Part shown: in pieces, positions 1-8,254 of the stretch
Numbering within the stretch: the stretch's first letter is position 1
How the letters are laid out: every line of letters begins with the position of its first letter
NCBI GenBank assembly: GCA_036013505.1
Contig: CP107851.1
Span: 7,028,501 to 7,092,500 of the forward strand
DNA: 64,000 nucleotides
Direction: 5' to 3'
From: Streptomyces sp. NBC_00510
GTDB lineage: Bacteria; Actinomycetota; Actinomycetes; Streptomycetales; Streptomycetaceae
Position numbers and translations under genes: made by a program
Notes under the pieces: generated by a model
The model's database searches: none
The model's input: the letters and a program-made list of their open reading frames with translations, nothing else
Told to the model about the DNA's origin: nothing

Positions 1-396
1 GCCGGCGACCTCGGCTCCCGCATGGGCATCGAGATCGTCGAGGCGTCCGCGGAGCGCGTCGTGGGCACCATGCCCGTCGAGGGGAACACCCAGCCCTACG
101 GGCTCCTCCACGGCGGCGCCTCCGCGGTCCTGGCGGAGACCATCGGCTCCATCGGCGCCATGCTGCACGGCGGCCCCGGCAAGCTCGCCGTCGGCGTCGA
201 CCTCAACTGCACCCACCACCGCGGCCTGCGCTCCGGCCGGGTGACCGGGGTCGCCACCCCCGTCCACCGCGGCCGCTCCTCCGCGACCTACGAGGTCGTC
301 ATCAGCGACGAGCAGGACCGCCGGGTCTGCTCCGCCCGCCTCACCTGCGCGCTGCGCCCGGCCACCCCGGCCACGCCGGGCACCGTCACCGCCTGA
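1..396 (+). CDS. PaaI-type hotdog-fold thioesterase (5' end cut off by the window)
   Basis: The reading frame is open from base 1, so the true start lies upstream; an internal ATG at 22 is not needed as the start. The visible ~131 residues have the hotdog signature: a Tyr-Gly-Leu-Leu-His-Gly-Gly stretch followed by the long central helix (ASAVLAETIGS), then the beta strands around VGVDLNCTHHRGLRSG. This is typical of PaaI/YdiI-like acyl-CoA thioesterases, which hydrolyse aryl- or acyl-CoA in the cytoplasm; the substrate cannot be told from sequence. It points toward the convergent liv operon, and a strong bidirectional terminator separates them. Family assignment is good; exact role is open. 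Confidence 0.85.
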   Translation, partial: AGDLGSRMGIEIVEASAERVVGTMPVEGNTQPYGLLHGGASAVLAETIGSIGAMLHGGPGKLAVGVDLNCTHHRGLRSGRVTGVATPVHRGRSSATYEVVISDEQDRRVCSARLTCALRPATPATPGTVTA

Positions 397-417
397 CGGC
401 CGCCCGCACGGGACGCA

Positions 418-461
418 CGAGGAGGGCGGCCCCCGGAATCCTCCGGGAGCCGCCCTCCTCG
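418..461. terminator. Bidirectional intrinsic terminator between thioesterase and livF
   Basis: Bases 418-430 and 449-461 form a perfect 13-bp stem. After one mismatch a further 6-bp stem (432-437 with 442-447) closes on a 4-base loop. It lies between two convergent genes and has no U-tract, as is common in high-GC actinobacteria. Confidence 0.8.
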
Positions 462-490
462 CCGTATGGCACGCCGTACGACGCCGGACG

Positions 491-1258
491 CTACGCCGCG
501 CCCTCACCGAGGTACGCCGCACGCACGCGCGGGTCGGACAGCAGGGCAGAGGCGTCGTCCTCCATGACGATCGCGCCCGTCTCCAGCACGTAGCCGCGGT
601 CGGCCAGCTGCAGCGCCTGCGAGGCGTTCTGCTCCACCAGCAGCACCGTGGTGCCCTGGTCGTTGATCTCCTTGATGATCTCGAAGATCTGCTGGACGAT
701 CAGCGGCGCCAGGCCCATCGACGGCTCGTCGAGCAGCAGCAGGTTCGGGCGGCCCATCAGGGCCCGGCCGATGGCCAGCATCTGCTGCTCACCGCCGGAC
801 AGGGTGCCCGCCAGCTGCGTACGCCGCTCCGCCAGGCGCGGGAAGAGCGTCAGCACACGGTCCAGGTCGTCCTTGGAGACGCCCTTGAACCGGTACGCGC
901 CCATCTCCAGGTTCTCCAGCACCGTCATCACCGGGAAGACGCGGCGGCCCTCCGGCGACTGGCCGATGCCGAGCTCCACGACCTTGTGCGAGGGAACGCC
1001 GTCGATCCGCTCACCGCCGAGGCGCACCTCGCCGTGGCGGGGCTGCAGCAGACCGGAGATCGTGCGCAGGGTGGTCGTCTTGCCGGCGCCGTTCGCGCCG
1101 AGCAGCGCCACGACCTCACCCTGCCGGACCGTCACGTTGATGCCCTTGAGCGCCTGGATCGCACCGTAGAACACCTGCAGGTCGACCAGCTCCAGCATCG
1201 CCGGGGCCTGGGCGACGGAACCGTCCGTCGCCTTCTCGAAGTTGGCGGCCTCGGTCAT
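491..1258 (-). CDS. livF: Branched-chain amino acid ABC transporter ATPase, LivF type
   Basis: 255-residue ABC ATPase. It has a Walker A (GANGAGKTT, about residue 54), the ABC signature LSGGEQQML, a Walker B (LLLLDEPSMGL) and the LivF-typical signature Gln-Ser-Pro-Glu-Gly-Arg-Arg-Val-Phe. It would power uptake of branched-chain or similar amino acids with LivG, LivH, LivM and the lipoprotein upstream. It is the last gene of the operon: its ATG overlaps the livG stop by 4 bases (ATGA), so translation is probably coupled. Substrate specificity is inferred from family membership only; amides or other amino acids are possible. Confidence 0.93.
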   Translation of the reverse strand: MTEAANFEKATDGSVAQAPAMLELVDLQVFYGAIQALKGINVTVRQGEVVALLGANGAGKTTTLRTISGLLQPRHGEVRLGGERIDGVPSHKVVELGIGQSPEGRRVFPVMTVLENLEMGAYRFKGVSKDDLDRVLTLFPRLAERRTQLAGTLSGGEQQMLAIGRALMGRPNLLLLDEPSMGLAPLIVQQIFEIIKEINDQGTTVLLVEQNASQALQLADRGYVLETGAIVMEDDASALLSDPRVRAAYLGEGAA

Positions 1259-2187
1259 CGGCCCTCCTCCTCGGACTCACGCGGTGCGGGGACTTCCGGT
1301 GCGTCGGCCGTGTGGTGCGACTCGACGATCTCCACCATCTCCGCGACGGCCTCCACGGCCTCCTCGTCGGCAGAACCCAGGTACGCCTCGATCACCGCGG
1401 GATCGCGCTGCACCTCCTCGGGCAGACCCTCGGCGATCACCTTGCCGAAGTTCAGCACCATGACGCGGTCCGCGACCGACATCACGAGCTTCATGTCGTG
1501 CTCGATCAGCAGCACGCTGACGCCCAGGTCCTGGTTGATCCGGCGGATCAGCTGCTCCAGCTCCAGCTTCTCCGTCGGGTTCGTACCGGCCGCCGGCTCG
1601 TCCAGCAGCAGCACCTTCGGGTCGGTCGCCAGCGCCCGCGCGATCTCCAGACGCCGCTGGTCACCGTAGGAGAGGCTGGCGGCCAGCTCGTTGTGCTTGC
1701 CCGACAGGCCCACGTACGACAGCAGCTCCTGCGCCCGCTCGTCGCTGGCCTTCTCGTCCCGGCGCGCCCACGGCAGGCCCAGCATGATCGAGATCGCTCC
1801 CGACTTCTGCCGCGACTCCGCCGCGATCTTGACGTTCTCCAGCGCCGTCAGGGCACTGAAGAGCCGGATGTTCTGGTAGGTCCGGGCGACACCGTAACGG
1901 TTCACCAGGTACGGCTTGGCGCCGAGCAGCTTGTGCTCGGAACCGCCCTCCGCGTGGAAGGTGATCGTGCCCTCCTGCGGGACGTACACGCCCGTCAGGG
2001 AGTTGAACAGCGAGGTCTTGCCCGCGCCGTTCGGGCCGATCACCGCGAGGATCTCGCCCCGCCGCATCGTCAGGTTGACGTCCGACAGGCTGGTGAGACC
2101 GCCGAACCGCAGCGTCACGCCACGGGCCTGCAGCACCGCATCGCCGGTCTGCGCGGGCTGCACGCCCGCTTCCTCCACCGCGTTCAC
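1255..2187 (-). CDS. livG: Branched-chain amino acid ABC transporter ATPase, LivG type
   Basis: 310 residues, starting at a GTG whose bases overlap the livM stop (GTGA). It has a Walker A (GPNGAGKTS), a signature near LSYGDQRRLEIARALA, a Walker B (LLLDEPAAGTNP) and the LivG-type C-terminal family segment (GKVIAEGLPEEV...EAYLG). The tail after residue ~275 is longer and more acidic than usual (a Glu/Ala-rich stretch followed by His, Pro and Arg), a feature seen in actinobacterial LivG proteins. It pairs with LivF as the heterodimeric motor on the cytoplasmic face of the LivHM channel. Confidence 0.93.
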   Translation of the reverse strand: MNAVEEAGVQPAQTGDAVLQARGVTLRFGGLTSLSDVNLTMRRGEILAVIGPNGAGKTSLFNSLTGVYVPQEGTITFHAEGGSEHKLLGAKPYLVNRYGVARTYQNIRLFSALTALENVKIAAESRQKSGAISIMLGLPWARRDEKASDERAQELLSYVGLSGKHNELAASLSYGDQRRLEIARALATDPKVLLLDEPAAGTNPTEKLELEQLIRRINQDLGVSVLLIEHDMKLVMSVADRVMVLNFGKVIAEGLPEEVQRDPAVIEAYLGSADEEAVEAVAEMVEIVESHHTADAPEVPAPRESEEEGR

Positions 2188-3551
2188 GACTTCACGCCTC
2201 CCGTCGGCTCGGTCATCGCATCGGCGTCACCGATGCCCGCCTCCGCCATGTGCAGCTCACGCTGCCTGCGGCGGGAGGGGATCACACCCTGCGGACGGAA
2301 GATCATCATGATGACGAGCAGCGCACCCAGGTAGATGAAGCGGTCCTGCTCCGGCACCAGGTCACGCAGCGCGTTCGGCAGCCACACCAGCAGCGCGGCA
2401 CCGAACAGCACGCCCGCGATGGAGCCCATGCCGCCGAACACCACGTACGCCAGCGCGAGCACCGACAGCACGATGGTGAAGTTCTCCGGGTTGATGAAGC
2501 CGACCTTGCTGGAGTAGACGACGCCCGCCAGACCCGAGGTCGACGCGCCGATCGCGAACGCCAGCAGCTTGTACCGGACGGTGTTGATGCCCGTCGCGGA
2601 GGCGGCCACCTCGTCCTCCCGGATCGCCGTCCAGGTGCGGCCGATCCGCGAGTGCTCCAGGCGGTTGTACAGGAAGATCAGCACCACCAGGAAGAACAGC
2701 AGCAGGTACCAGTACGGGAGCGGGTCCAGCGTCCAGTCGTAGTTGATCGGACCGATGTGGATCGACGGGTGCGGGATGCCGATGACACCGCGCGAACCGT
2801 TCGTGAAACCGTCCGAGTTCTTCGCGACCAGGTACACGATCTCGTGGAAGCCCAGCGTCACGATCGCGAGGTAGTCACCGCGCAGCCGCAGCGTCGGGGC
2901 GCCCAGCAGCACACCGGCGATCAGACAGGTGACGATGGCGAACGGGATCGACTCCAGCGCGCCCACCGTGAACGGCGGCTTCACCGGCATGTGGCCGGTC
3001 CAGAAGGCGCAGGAGTACGCGCCGATCGCGTAGAAGGCGATGAAGCCCAGGTCCAGCAGACCGGCCCAGCCGACCACCACGTTCAGACCGACCGCGATGA
3101 TCATGAAGATCCCCATCTGCGTGACGAGGACCTCCTGCCAGAACAGGCTGGTGTTGGCCGGGATGACGATCGCCAGCACCAGGACGACCACCAGTCCGCC
3201 CAGCCGCAGCCAGCCGTTGGACCGGAACATCGCCCGCGTCGGCTCCAGCGACTTGCCGACACCCTGCGCACCCTGCCGGGCCGCGTCGCGCACCGGAGCG
3301 CCGAACTCCACCAGCGCCCACACGCCCACCATGATGGCCAGGCAGATCCACAGCCGCGCCGACTGGAAGGCGCCGGTGAACGCCGACAGCCTCTCCGCCG
3401 GGTTGCCGTCCTCGCCCGTCATCAGCGCCAGGATGAAGCCCAGCACCAGCATGCCGAGCAGCCGCGTCCAGCGGGGCTGCTGGTACCAGGCCTTGCGGCG
3501 CAGTTTCGCCACGTCCACCGAGAAGGACTTGGCAGCGGTCGCGTTGCTCAT
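2184..3551 (-). CDS. livM: Branched-chain amino acid ABC permease, LivM type
   Basis: The start is placed at the ATG at 3551 (MSNATAAKSF...), which overlaps the livH stop as ATGA; an upstream in-frame extension to 3641 runs inside livH and is rejected. The protein is 455 residues, with an extended N-terminal part (extra membrane segments around residues 30-110) before the LivM core. The core begins at NTSLFWQEVLVTQMGIF and continues through the signature loop YLAIVTLGFHEIVYLV and the EAA-like loop TWTAIREDEVAASATGIN, which contacts the ATPases. It forms the membrane pore with LivH. Confidence 0.92.
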   Translation of the reverse strand: MSNATAAKSFSVDVAKLRRKAWYQQPRWTRLLGMLVLGFILALMTGEDGNPAERLSAFTGAFQSARLWICLAIMVGVWALVEFGAPVRDAARQGAQGVGKSLEPTRAMFRSNGWLRLGGLVVVLVLAIVIPANTSLFWQEVLVTQMGIFMIIAVGLNVVVGWAGLLDLGFIAFYAIGAYSCAFWTGHMPVKPPFTVGALESIPFAIVTCLIAGVLLGAPTLRLRGDYLAIVTLGFHEIVYLVAKNSDGFTNGSRGVIGIPHPSIHIGPINYDWTLDPLPYWYLLLFFLVVLIFLYNRLEHSRIGRTWTAIREDEVAASATGINTVRYKLLAFAIGASTSGLAGVVYSSKVGFINPENFTIVLSVLALAYVVFGGMGSIAGVLFGAALLVWLPNALRDLVPEQDRFIYLGALLVIMMIFRPQGVIPSRRRQRELHMAEAGIGDADAMTEPTGGVKS

Positions 3552-4477
3552 GCCGACCTCCCCAGACGCTCGCCCATGATGCCCGTCGGACGGAACATCA
3601 GCACCAGGATCAGGATCACGAACGCGGTCACGTCGATCCACTGGGTGCCGAAGAGCGGGGAGCTCAGGTTCTCGACGATGCCCAGCAGCAGACCGCCCAG
3701 CATCGCACCACGGATGTTGCCGATACCGCCCAGCACCGCCGCCGCGAAGGCCTTGATGCCCGGCAGGAAGCCCACCGTGAACCAGACCTGGCCGGAGATG
3801 CCGAAGCCGTACAGGAAGCCGGCCGCGCCACCCAGCAGACCGCCGATGATGAACGTACGAGAGATGATCTTGTCGATGTCGACACCCATCAGACCCGCCG
3901 TCTCGGCGTCCTGCGCCACGGCCCGGATGCCCGCACCCATCTTCGTGCGGTTGACCACCATGTCCAGACCGATCATCATCGCGACCGCGGAACCGATGAT
4001 GATCAGCTGCGTGATCTTCACCGGGGTGCCGAAGACGCTGAAGACCTCACCGTTGGTGTACAGCTCCGGCATCGGCACGGGGTTGCGGCCCCACAGCTTG
4101 CCCGCCAGGTTGTACAGGAAGAACGACGCGCCGATGGCGCTGATCAGGAAGACCAGCTTGGGGGCGTTGCGCTTGCGCAGCGGCTTGTACGCCGCCTTCT
4201 CCAGCCCGAACGCGGTCAGCGCTCCGACCAGGGCGCCGGCGATCATGCCGACGATCACCCACACGACGGAGTTGAACCCGTGCGGGGACTGCGGGGCGAG
4301 CTCGGAGAGCACGACGAGCGAACCGAAGCCGCCCATCATGAAGACCTCGCTGTGCGCGAAGTTGATGAGCTGGAGCACGCCGTAGACCAGGGTGTACCCG
4401 ATCGCTATGACGGCGTACATGGAACCCGTCGTCAAGCCTGGGATGAAGTAGTCCCAGAAGTTGTGGAAGAGATTCAT
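3548..4477 (-). CDS. livH: Branched-chain amino acid ABC permease, LivH type
   Basis: 309 residues with about eight hydrophobic segments. It has the LivH hallmarks: GLTTGSMYAVIAIGYTLVYGV at the N terminus, LINFAHSEVFMMGGF, and the coupling loop GIRAVAQDAETAGLMGVD. It is the first gene of the tightly coupled livHMGF block and lies 133 bases downstream of the binding-protein gene. It acts in the cytoplasmic membrane as half of the translocation channel. Confidence 0.93.
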   Translation of the reverse strand: MNLFHNFWDYFIPGLTTGSMYAVIAIGYTLVYGVLQLINFAHSEVFMMGGFGSLVVLSELAPQSPHGFNSVVWVIVGMIAGALVGALTAFGLEKAAYKPLRKRNAPKLVFLISAIGASFFLYNLAGKLWGRNPVPMPELYTNGEVFSVFGTPVKITQLIIIGSAVAMMIGLDMVVNRTKMGAGIRAVAQDAETAGLMGVDIDKIISRTFIIGGLLGGAAGFLYGFGISGQVWFTVGFLPGIKAFAAAVLGGIGNIRGAMLGGLLLGIVENLSSPLFGTQWIDVTAFVILILVLMFRPTGIMGERLGRSA

Positions 4478-4544
4478 CGTGCGTGGGAATCCTTGCTGAA
4501 GCCGGTGAAGGGCGGCGAAAACGCGTCCGACACAGCGATGGGGA

Positions 4545-4583
4545 GCGCGGGGCGGCGGCCGGAATCCGTGCCGCGCCCCACGC
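4545..4583 (-). terminator. Possible attenuating hairpin between livJ-like gene and livH
   Basis: GGGGCG at 4549-4554 pairs with CGCCCC at 4574-4579. The stem continues, after one mismatch, with 3 more pairs (4545-4547 with 4581-4583). A partial stem-loop here would fit the usual higher expression of the binding protein than of the permease and ATPase genes. The stem is short, so this is tentative. Confidence 0.35.
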
Positions 4584-4610
4584 CCCCCACCTCAGGTGTC
4601 AGTTGCCGGG

Positions 4611-5783
4611 TCAGCTGGCGCTGAGGGTGGCCACGTCACCCAGGTAGCCGATCTTGCCGTCGGCGACCTGGTACAGGTACACGTTCTTGGTCTTCAGCTC
4701 ACCCTTGTCGTCGAAGGCGAACTCCTTGGTCAGGCCCTTGTAGTTGACGCCCTTCAGAGCCGCCAGCAGCTTGTCGCGCGTGACGTCCTTACCGAGCTTC
4801 TTCATCTCGGAGATGATCAGGTTCGCGATGTCGTACGACTCGGCCGAGTAGGTGCCCGGAGGCGTGTTGAACTTCGCGGTGTACGCCTCGGTGAACGCCT
4901 TGGTGCTCTCGTTCTTCGTGGCGTCGGTGCACGGGCAGGTCAGGAACCACTTCTCGGACGCGGCGCCGGCCAGCTCGACGAACTTCGCGTCGTTGGAGCC
5001 GTCACCCGAGACGCCGATGCCCTTGAAGCCGCCGTCGGCCAGCTTCTTGGCGAACGGAGCCAGGTCCGCGTAGTAACCCGCGTAGATGAGCGCGTCGGCC
5101 TTGGAGTTGACGACCTTCGTCGCGGCGGCGGTGTAGTCCGGGGTCTTCGCCGGGACGGAGTCCGTCTCCACCGTGACGCCCGCGGCCTTCAGGCTGTCGA
5201 TCGCGACCTTCGCCAGACCGACGCCGTACTCGCTCTTGTCGTCGATGACGAAGACCTTCTTGGCCTTCTCGTGCTTCGAGAGGTACTCGGCCATGCCGGC
5301 ACCCTGCTCGTTGTCGTTCGGCGCACCGCGCAGGAACGAGGAGAAGCCCTGGTTCGTCAGGTCCGGGTTGGTCGCCGACGGCGTCACCGCGGCGAGCTGC
5401 GCCTGGGCGTACAGACCGCCCGCGGCCTTCGTCGGGCCGGAGAACGCGGGGCCGACGACGGCGACGACGCTGGTGTCACCGATCAGCTTCTGGGCCGCAG
5501 CGGGCGACTGGTCCGGCAGGCCCTGGTCGTCGCCGTCCACGACCTTCAGCGTGAAGGGCAGGTCGCCCTTCTTGTTGGCCTCTTCCACGGCCAGCTTCAG
5601 ACCGTTGTCCTCGTTGATGCCCAGCGCGCTGTTGTCACCCGACAGCGGACCCTGGAAGCCGATGGAGAACGTCGGCTTGCCGCCGCCACTGCTGCTGTCG
5701 TCCTTGTCGCCACCGCATGCGGTGAGCGCGAGAGCGCCAACTGCCACCGGGATGGCAAGCTTGACGAGCTTCTTGTTGAGCAC
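4611..5783 (-). CDS. livJ: Branched-chain amino acid-binding lipoprotein, LivJ/LivK type
   Basis: 390 residues from a GTG at 5783. A lipoprotein signal peptide with basic n-region (MLNKKLVKL), hydrophobic core and lipobox LTAC is followed by a Gly/Ser/Asp linker. The mature part is a type I periplasmic-binding fold (Peripla_BP_6): FSIGFQGPLSGDNSALGI, then VVAVVGPAFSG and KVFVIDDKSEYG. A CPC motif near residue 260 could form a disulfide or be redox sensitive. It is the extracellular ligand receptor for LivHMGF. A GGGGG stretch just before the GTG serves as ribosome-binding site. Confidence 0.93.
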   Translation of the reverse strand: MLNKKLVKLAIPVAVGALALTACGGDKDDSSSGGGKPTFSIGFQGPLSGDNSALGINEDNGLKLAVEEANKKGDLPFTLKVVDGDDQGLPDQSPAAAQKLIGDTSVVAVVGPAFSGPTKAAGGLYAQAQLAAVTPSATNPDLTNQGFSSFLRGAPNDNEQGAGMAEYLSKHEKAKKVFVIDDKSEYGVGLAKVAIDSLKAAGVTVETDSVPAKTPDYTAAATKVVNSKADALIYAGYYADLAPFAKKLADGGFKGIGVSGDGSNDAKFVELAGAASEKWFLTCPCTDATKNESTKAFTEAYTAKFNTPPGTYSAESYDIANLIISEMKKLGKDVTRDKLLAALKGVNYKGLTKEFAFDDKGELKTKNVYLYQVADGKIGYLGDVATLSAS

Positions 5784-6000
5784 TACGACCCCCTGGAGCC
5801 GCTCAATGAGATTACGAGTCGGCGGGCCGTAGGCCCTCCGGATTGCGACCGCGTGAACTCCACGCGGGTTGGCGGGAATGTAATCCGCTGATCAGGCACT
5901 CAGATAGGCCGTCGGAAGATATGTGATCGGACGGTGACCTCGGTCATGTGCCGGAAACAGAACGGTCCTTACCGGTAACCGGACGACCCGTGGGGGAGAG

Positions 6001-6588
6001 ATGGAAGCAAAGGTCCGATTTGGTGGCCTTGTGCGGCGGTTGGCCCGCCGGCCCGCCCTGACGGCCCTGGCCGCAGCGCTCGCCGGAGCCACGGTAGCGG
6101 CCCTCGCCGCCGCCGCGATATGGCCCACCCCTTCCCCACCCCGGACCGGCCAACCCCTCCGTCAGCTCGAAATCCCCCTCGACGCACCGGCCGTCCACGC
6201 GGGGAACCTCGAATTCCGCGCCCTCGCCCTGCGTTGCGGCATCGCCGTCATCATCGGCACCCACGCCGAACACCCCGCCAAAGGCCGCCTGTGCCGCATC
6301 CGCGTCACCGTCACCGTCGACGACTCCGTCAGCGCGCGCCTCGACAACGACCTCCACCGGCTCGTCCTCACCGACGGCAGCCGGCACACCATGGACTGGG
6401 AGGCCATGCAGATCAAGCGCCAGCCCCTCACGATCGACATCGGCGCCCACGACAGCGCCACGTACGACCTGTGGTTCGACATCCCCCGCGACACCGCCGT
6501 CGACCACCTCGCCGTCACCAACGACAAAGGGATGCCCACGGCGGACATCCCCCTGCCACAGCGCGACTGGCCCGACCGCGCGGCCTGA
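6001..6588 (+). CDS. Membrane-anchored or secreted protein with a DUF4352-like beta domain
   Basis: 195 residues. A basic N-terminus and a long Ala-rich hydrophobic segment (about residues 20-42) form a signal anchor. After a Pro-rich linker comes a beta-rich domain with LEFRALALRCGIAVIIG, two Cys (in LRCG and LCRI) that could form a disulfide, and an extracytoplasmic Ig-like (telokin-like, DUF4352) pattern ending in a conserved FDIPRDTAVDHLAV strand. The ATG at 6001 directly follows GGGGGAGAG, which is close spacing; a GTG at 6031 is an alternative. It is divergent from the livJ-like gene. Function unknown. Confidence 0.75.
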   Translation: MEAKVRFGGLVRRLARRPALTALAAALAGATVAALAAAAIWPTPSPPRTGQPLRQLEIPLDAPAVHAGNLEFRALALRCGIAVIIGTHAEHPAKGRLCRIRVTVTVDDSVSARLDNDLHRLVLTDGSRHTMDWEAMQIKRQPLTIDIGAHDSATYDLWFDIPRDTAVDHLAVTNDKGMPTADIPLPQRDWPDRAA

Positions 6589-6606
6589 CCCGGTTCGCGG
6601 CCGACG

Positions 6607-7233
6607 CTACTTGGCGGCGCCGTCCACCTCGTCCAGCACGGCCTGCGCCACCGCCTGCATCGTCATGCGACGGTCCATCGACGTCTTCTGGATCCACCGG
6701 AACGCGGCCGGCTCCGTCAGCCCGTACTTCGTCTGCAGGACGCTCTTCGCCCGGTCCACCAGCTTCCGCGTCTCCAGCCGCAGGCTCAGGTCCGCGACCT
6801 CCGCCTCCAGCGCCCGCAGCTCCGTGAACCGCGACACGGCCATCTCGATCGCCGGGACGACGTCGCTCTTGCTGAAGGGCTTGACCAGGTACGCCATGGC
6901 GCCCGCGTCCCGGGCCCGCTCCACCAGCTCGCGCTGCGAGAAGGCGGTCAGCATCAGCACCGGCGCGATCTTCTCCTTGGCGATCCGCTCCGCGGCCGAG
7001 ATCCCGTCCAGCACGGGCATCTTCACGTCCAGGATCACCAGGTCCGGCCGCAGCTCCTCGGCGAGCTTCACGGCCGTCTCGCCGTCACCCGCCTCACCGA
7101 CGACGGAGTAGCCCTCCTCCTCGAGCATCTCTTTCAGGTCGAGCCTGATCAGAGCCTCGTCCTCGGCGATCACCACACGGGTGGTCAGCGGCGGTACGTG
7201 CGACTGCTCGTCAACGGGCTCGGCGGCGCTCAC
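6607..7233 (-). CDS. pdtaR: ANTAR-domain response regulator, PdtaR-like
   Basis: 208 residues from a GTG at 7233, preceded by GAGGAG at good spacing. The receiver domain (about 17-135) has acidic pocket E24/D25, phospho-acceptor D69 (LVILDVKMP) and K118 (VKPFS). A helical linker leads to a C-terminal ANTAR RNA-binding domain (about 145-200: LETRKLVDRAKSVLQ...A-F-R-W-I-Q-K-T-S-M). ANTAR regulators bind paired hairpins in nascent RNA and prevent termination. This is the Rv1626/PdtaR type, whose known partner kinase is PdtaS. No kinase gene is next to it here, which is usual for this family. Confidence 0.93.
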   Translation of the reverse strand: MSAAEPVDEQSHVPPLTTRVVIAEDEALIRLDLKEMLEEEGYSVVGEAGDGETAVKLAEELRPDLVILDVKMPVLDGISAAERIAKEKIAPVLMLTAFSQRELVERARDAGAMAYLVKPFSKSDVVPAIEMAVSRFTELRALEAEVADLSLRLETRKLVDRAKSVLQTKYGLTEPAAFRWIQKTSMDRRMTMQAVAQAVLDEVDGAAK

Positions 7234-7332
7234 GGGACTCCTCGTTCCAGGGCAGGTGCTGCCCCAAGAGCCTACCTATCTCCGGTATGTTTAGGACACG
7301 GAGGGTATACGCTAGCCTTCACTTCAAAGGAA

Positions 7333-7405
7333 GCCCCGGTAGCCCAGCGGTAGAGGCAATGGTCTCAAACACCATATAGCGTGGGTTCGAATCCCACCCG
7401 GGGTA
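7333..7405 (+). tRNA. tRNA-Leu (CAA)-like gene with class I short variable loop
   Basis: A full cloverleaf can be drawn by hand. The acceptor stem is 7333-7339 with 7398-7404 (seven pairs, the first a G-U wobble). The anticodon stem ATGGT/ACCAT (7359-7363, 7371-7375) encloses loop CTCAAAC, giving anticodon CAA at 7366-7368. The T arm is GTGGG-TTCGAAT-CCCAC (7381-7397), and the discriminator is A7405. The D arm is irregular: only three pairs (GCC/GGC) and a 10-base loop with the GG pair present. The variable region is just five bases (7376-7380), although leucine tRNAs normally carry a long variable arm. CCA is not directly encoded after A73 (bases read CTCCA). The codon it would read, UUG, is rare in such genomes. 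Confidence 0.85.
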
Positions 7406-7516
7406 CTCCACCTTCAAATTCAAGGCGTTTATCACTCAGGGTGATCTTCACTGAGTCGAGTGAGCGGCACGGGATTTCCGGTCACGCGTGGCGGGAATCA
7501 CGCCAAAGTAGTTCAC

Positions 7517-8254
7517 ATGTACGACCTGGAAACCCGTCGTCGGGCCCTCGCGCTCCTCACCGAAGGCCGGAGCCTCAACTCCGTGAGCCGGATGACCGGC
7601 GTGTCCCGTTCCGCCATCCGCGACTGGCGCACCCGCATCGAACCCAGGCGAAGCGGCACCGGCTGCACCGGCCGGGCATCCGGCCCCGCCTACGCCTACC
7701 TGCTCGGTCTCTACCTCGGCGACGGCTGCATCAGCCCCCAGCCGCACGGCGGCCACGCCCTGCGCATCGCCTGCGGCGACGCCTGGCCCGGACTGATCGA
7801 CGCGTGCGAGCAGGCCATGAGGGCCGTCCGGCCCGGGAACTCCGTGTGCCGCGTCCACACCCAGGGCTGCACCATGGTCACGTCCTACAGCGACCACTGG
7901 CCCTGCCTCTTCCCCCAGCACGGACCCGGCAGGAAGCACGAGCGCCGCATCGCGCTGGAGCCCTGGCAGCAGGCCGTCGTCGACGAACGGCCCTGGGACT
8001 TCCTGCGCGGGCTCATCCATTCCGACGGGAGCCGCGTCGTCAACCGGACCACCCGGACCGTGGCTGGCGGTACCAGGAGCTACGCGTACCCGCGCTACTT
8101 CTTCACCAACAGGTCCGACGACATCCGGCGCCTGTGCACCGACACGCTCGACGCCCTCGGCGTCGCCTGGAGGCAGGCCAACGCCTGCAACATCTCCGTC
8201 GCCCGCCGGGAGGCCGTCACGCTCATGGACCGGTTCGTCGGCCCGAAGCATTGA
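7517..8254 (+). CDS. Freestanding HTH-LAGLIDADG endonuclease-like protein
   Basis: 245 residues from the ATG at 7517 (MYDLETRRRALAL); a GTG at 7460 would add 19 residues with no family look. The N-terminus (about 3-38) is a homeodomain-like, transposase-type HTH (LLTEGRSLNSVSRMTGVSRS). It is followed by two LAGLIDADG motifs: YLLGLYLGDG (acidic D69) and FLRGLIHSDG (D170). Both motif aspartates that coordinate metal in active homing endonucleases are kept. A Cys-rich middle (C83, C94... and HTQGC) separates them. It lies 112 bases after the class I tRNA-Leu-like gene on the same strand and overlaps the convergent hrpB by 32 bases. Not inside an intron or intein. It may be an endonuclease or, like WhiA, a DNA-binding derivative. 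Confidence 0.85.
   Translation: MYDLETRRRALALLTEGRSLNSVSRMTGVSRSAIRDWRTRIEPRRSGTGCTGRASGPAYAYLLGLYLGDGCISPQPHGGHALRIACGDAWPGLIDACEQAMRAVRPGNSVCRVHTQGCTMVTSYSDHWPCLFPQHGPGRKHERRIALEPWQQAVVDERPWDFLRGLIHSDGSRVVNRTTRTVAGGTRSYAYPRYFFTNRSDDIRRLCTDTLDALGVAWRQANACNISVARREAVTLMDRFVGPKH

Noticed and set aside
4545..4583. Amino-acid-sensing riboswitch upstream of livH
   Set aside because: A short imperfect hairpin with no recognisable aptamer; kept only as a tentative attenuator.
7333..8254. tRNA gene as an integration site for a mobile element
   Set aside because: No integrase, excisionase or repeated tRNA 3' end was seen downstream; the next genes are core genes.
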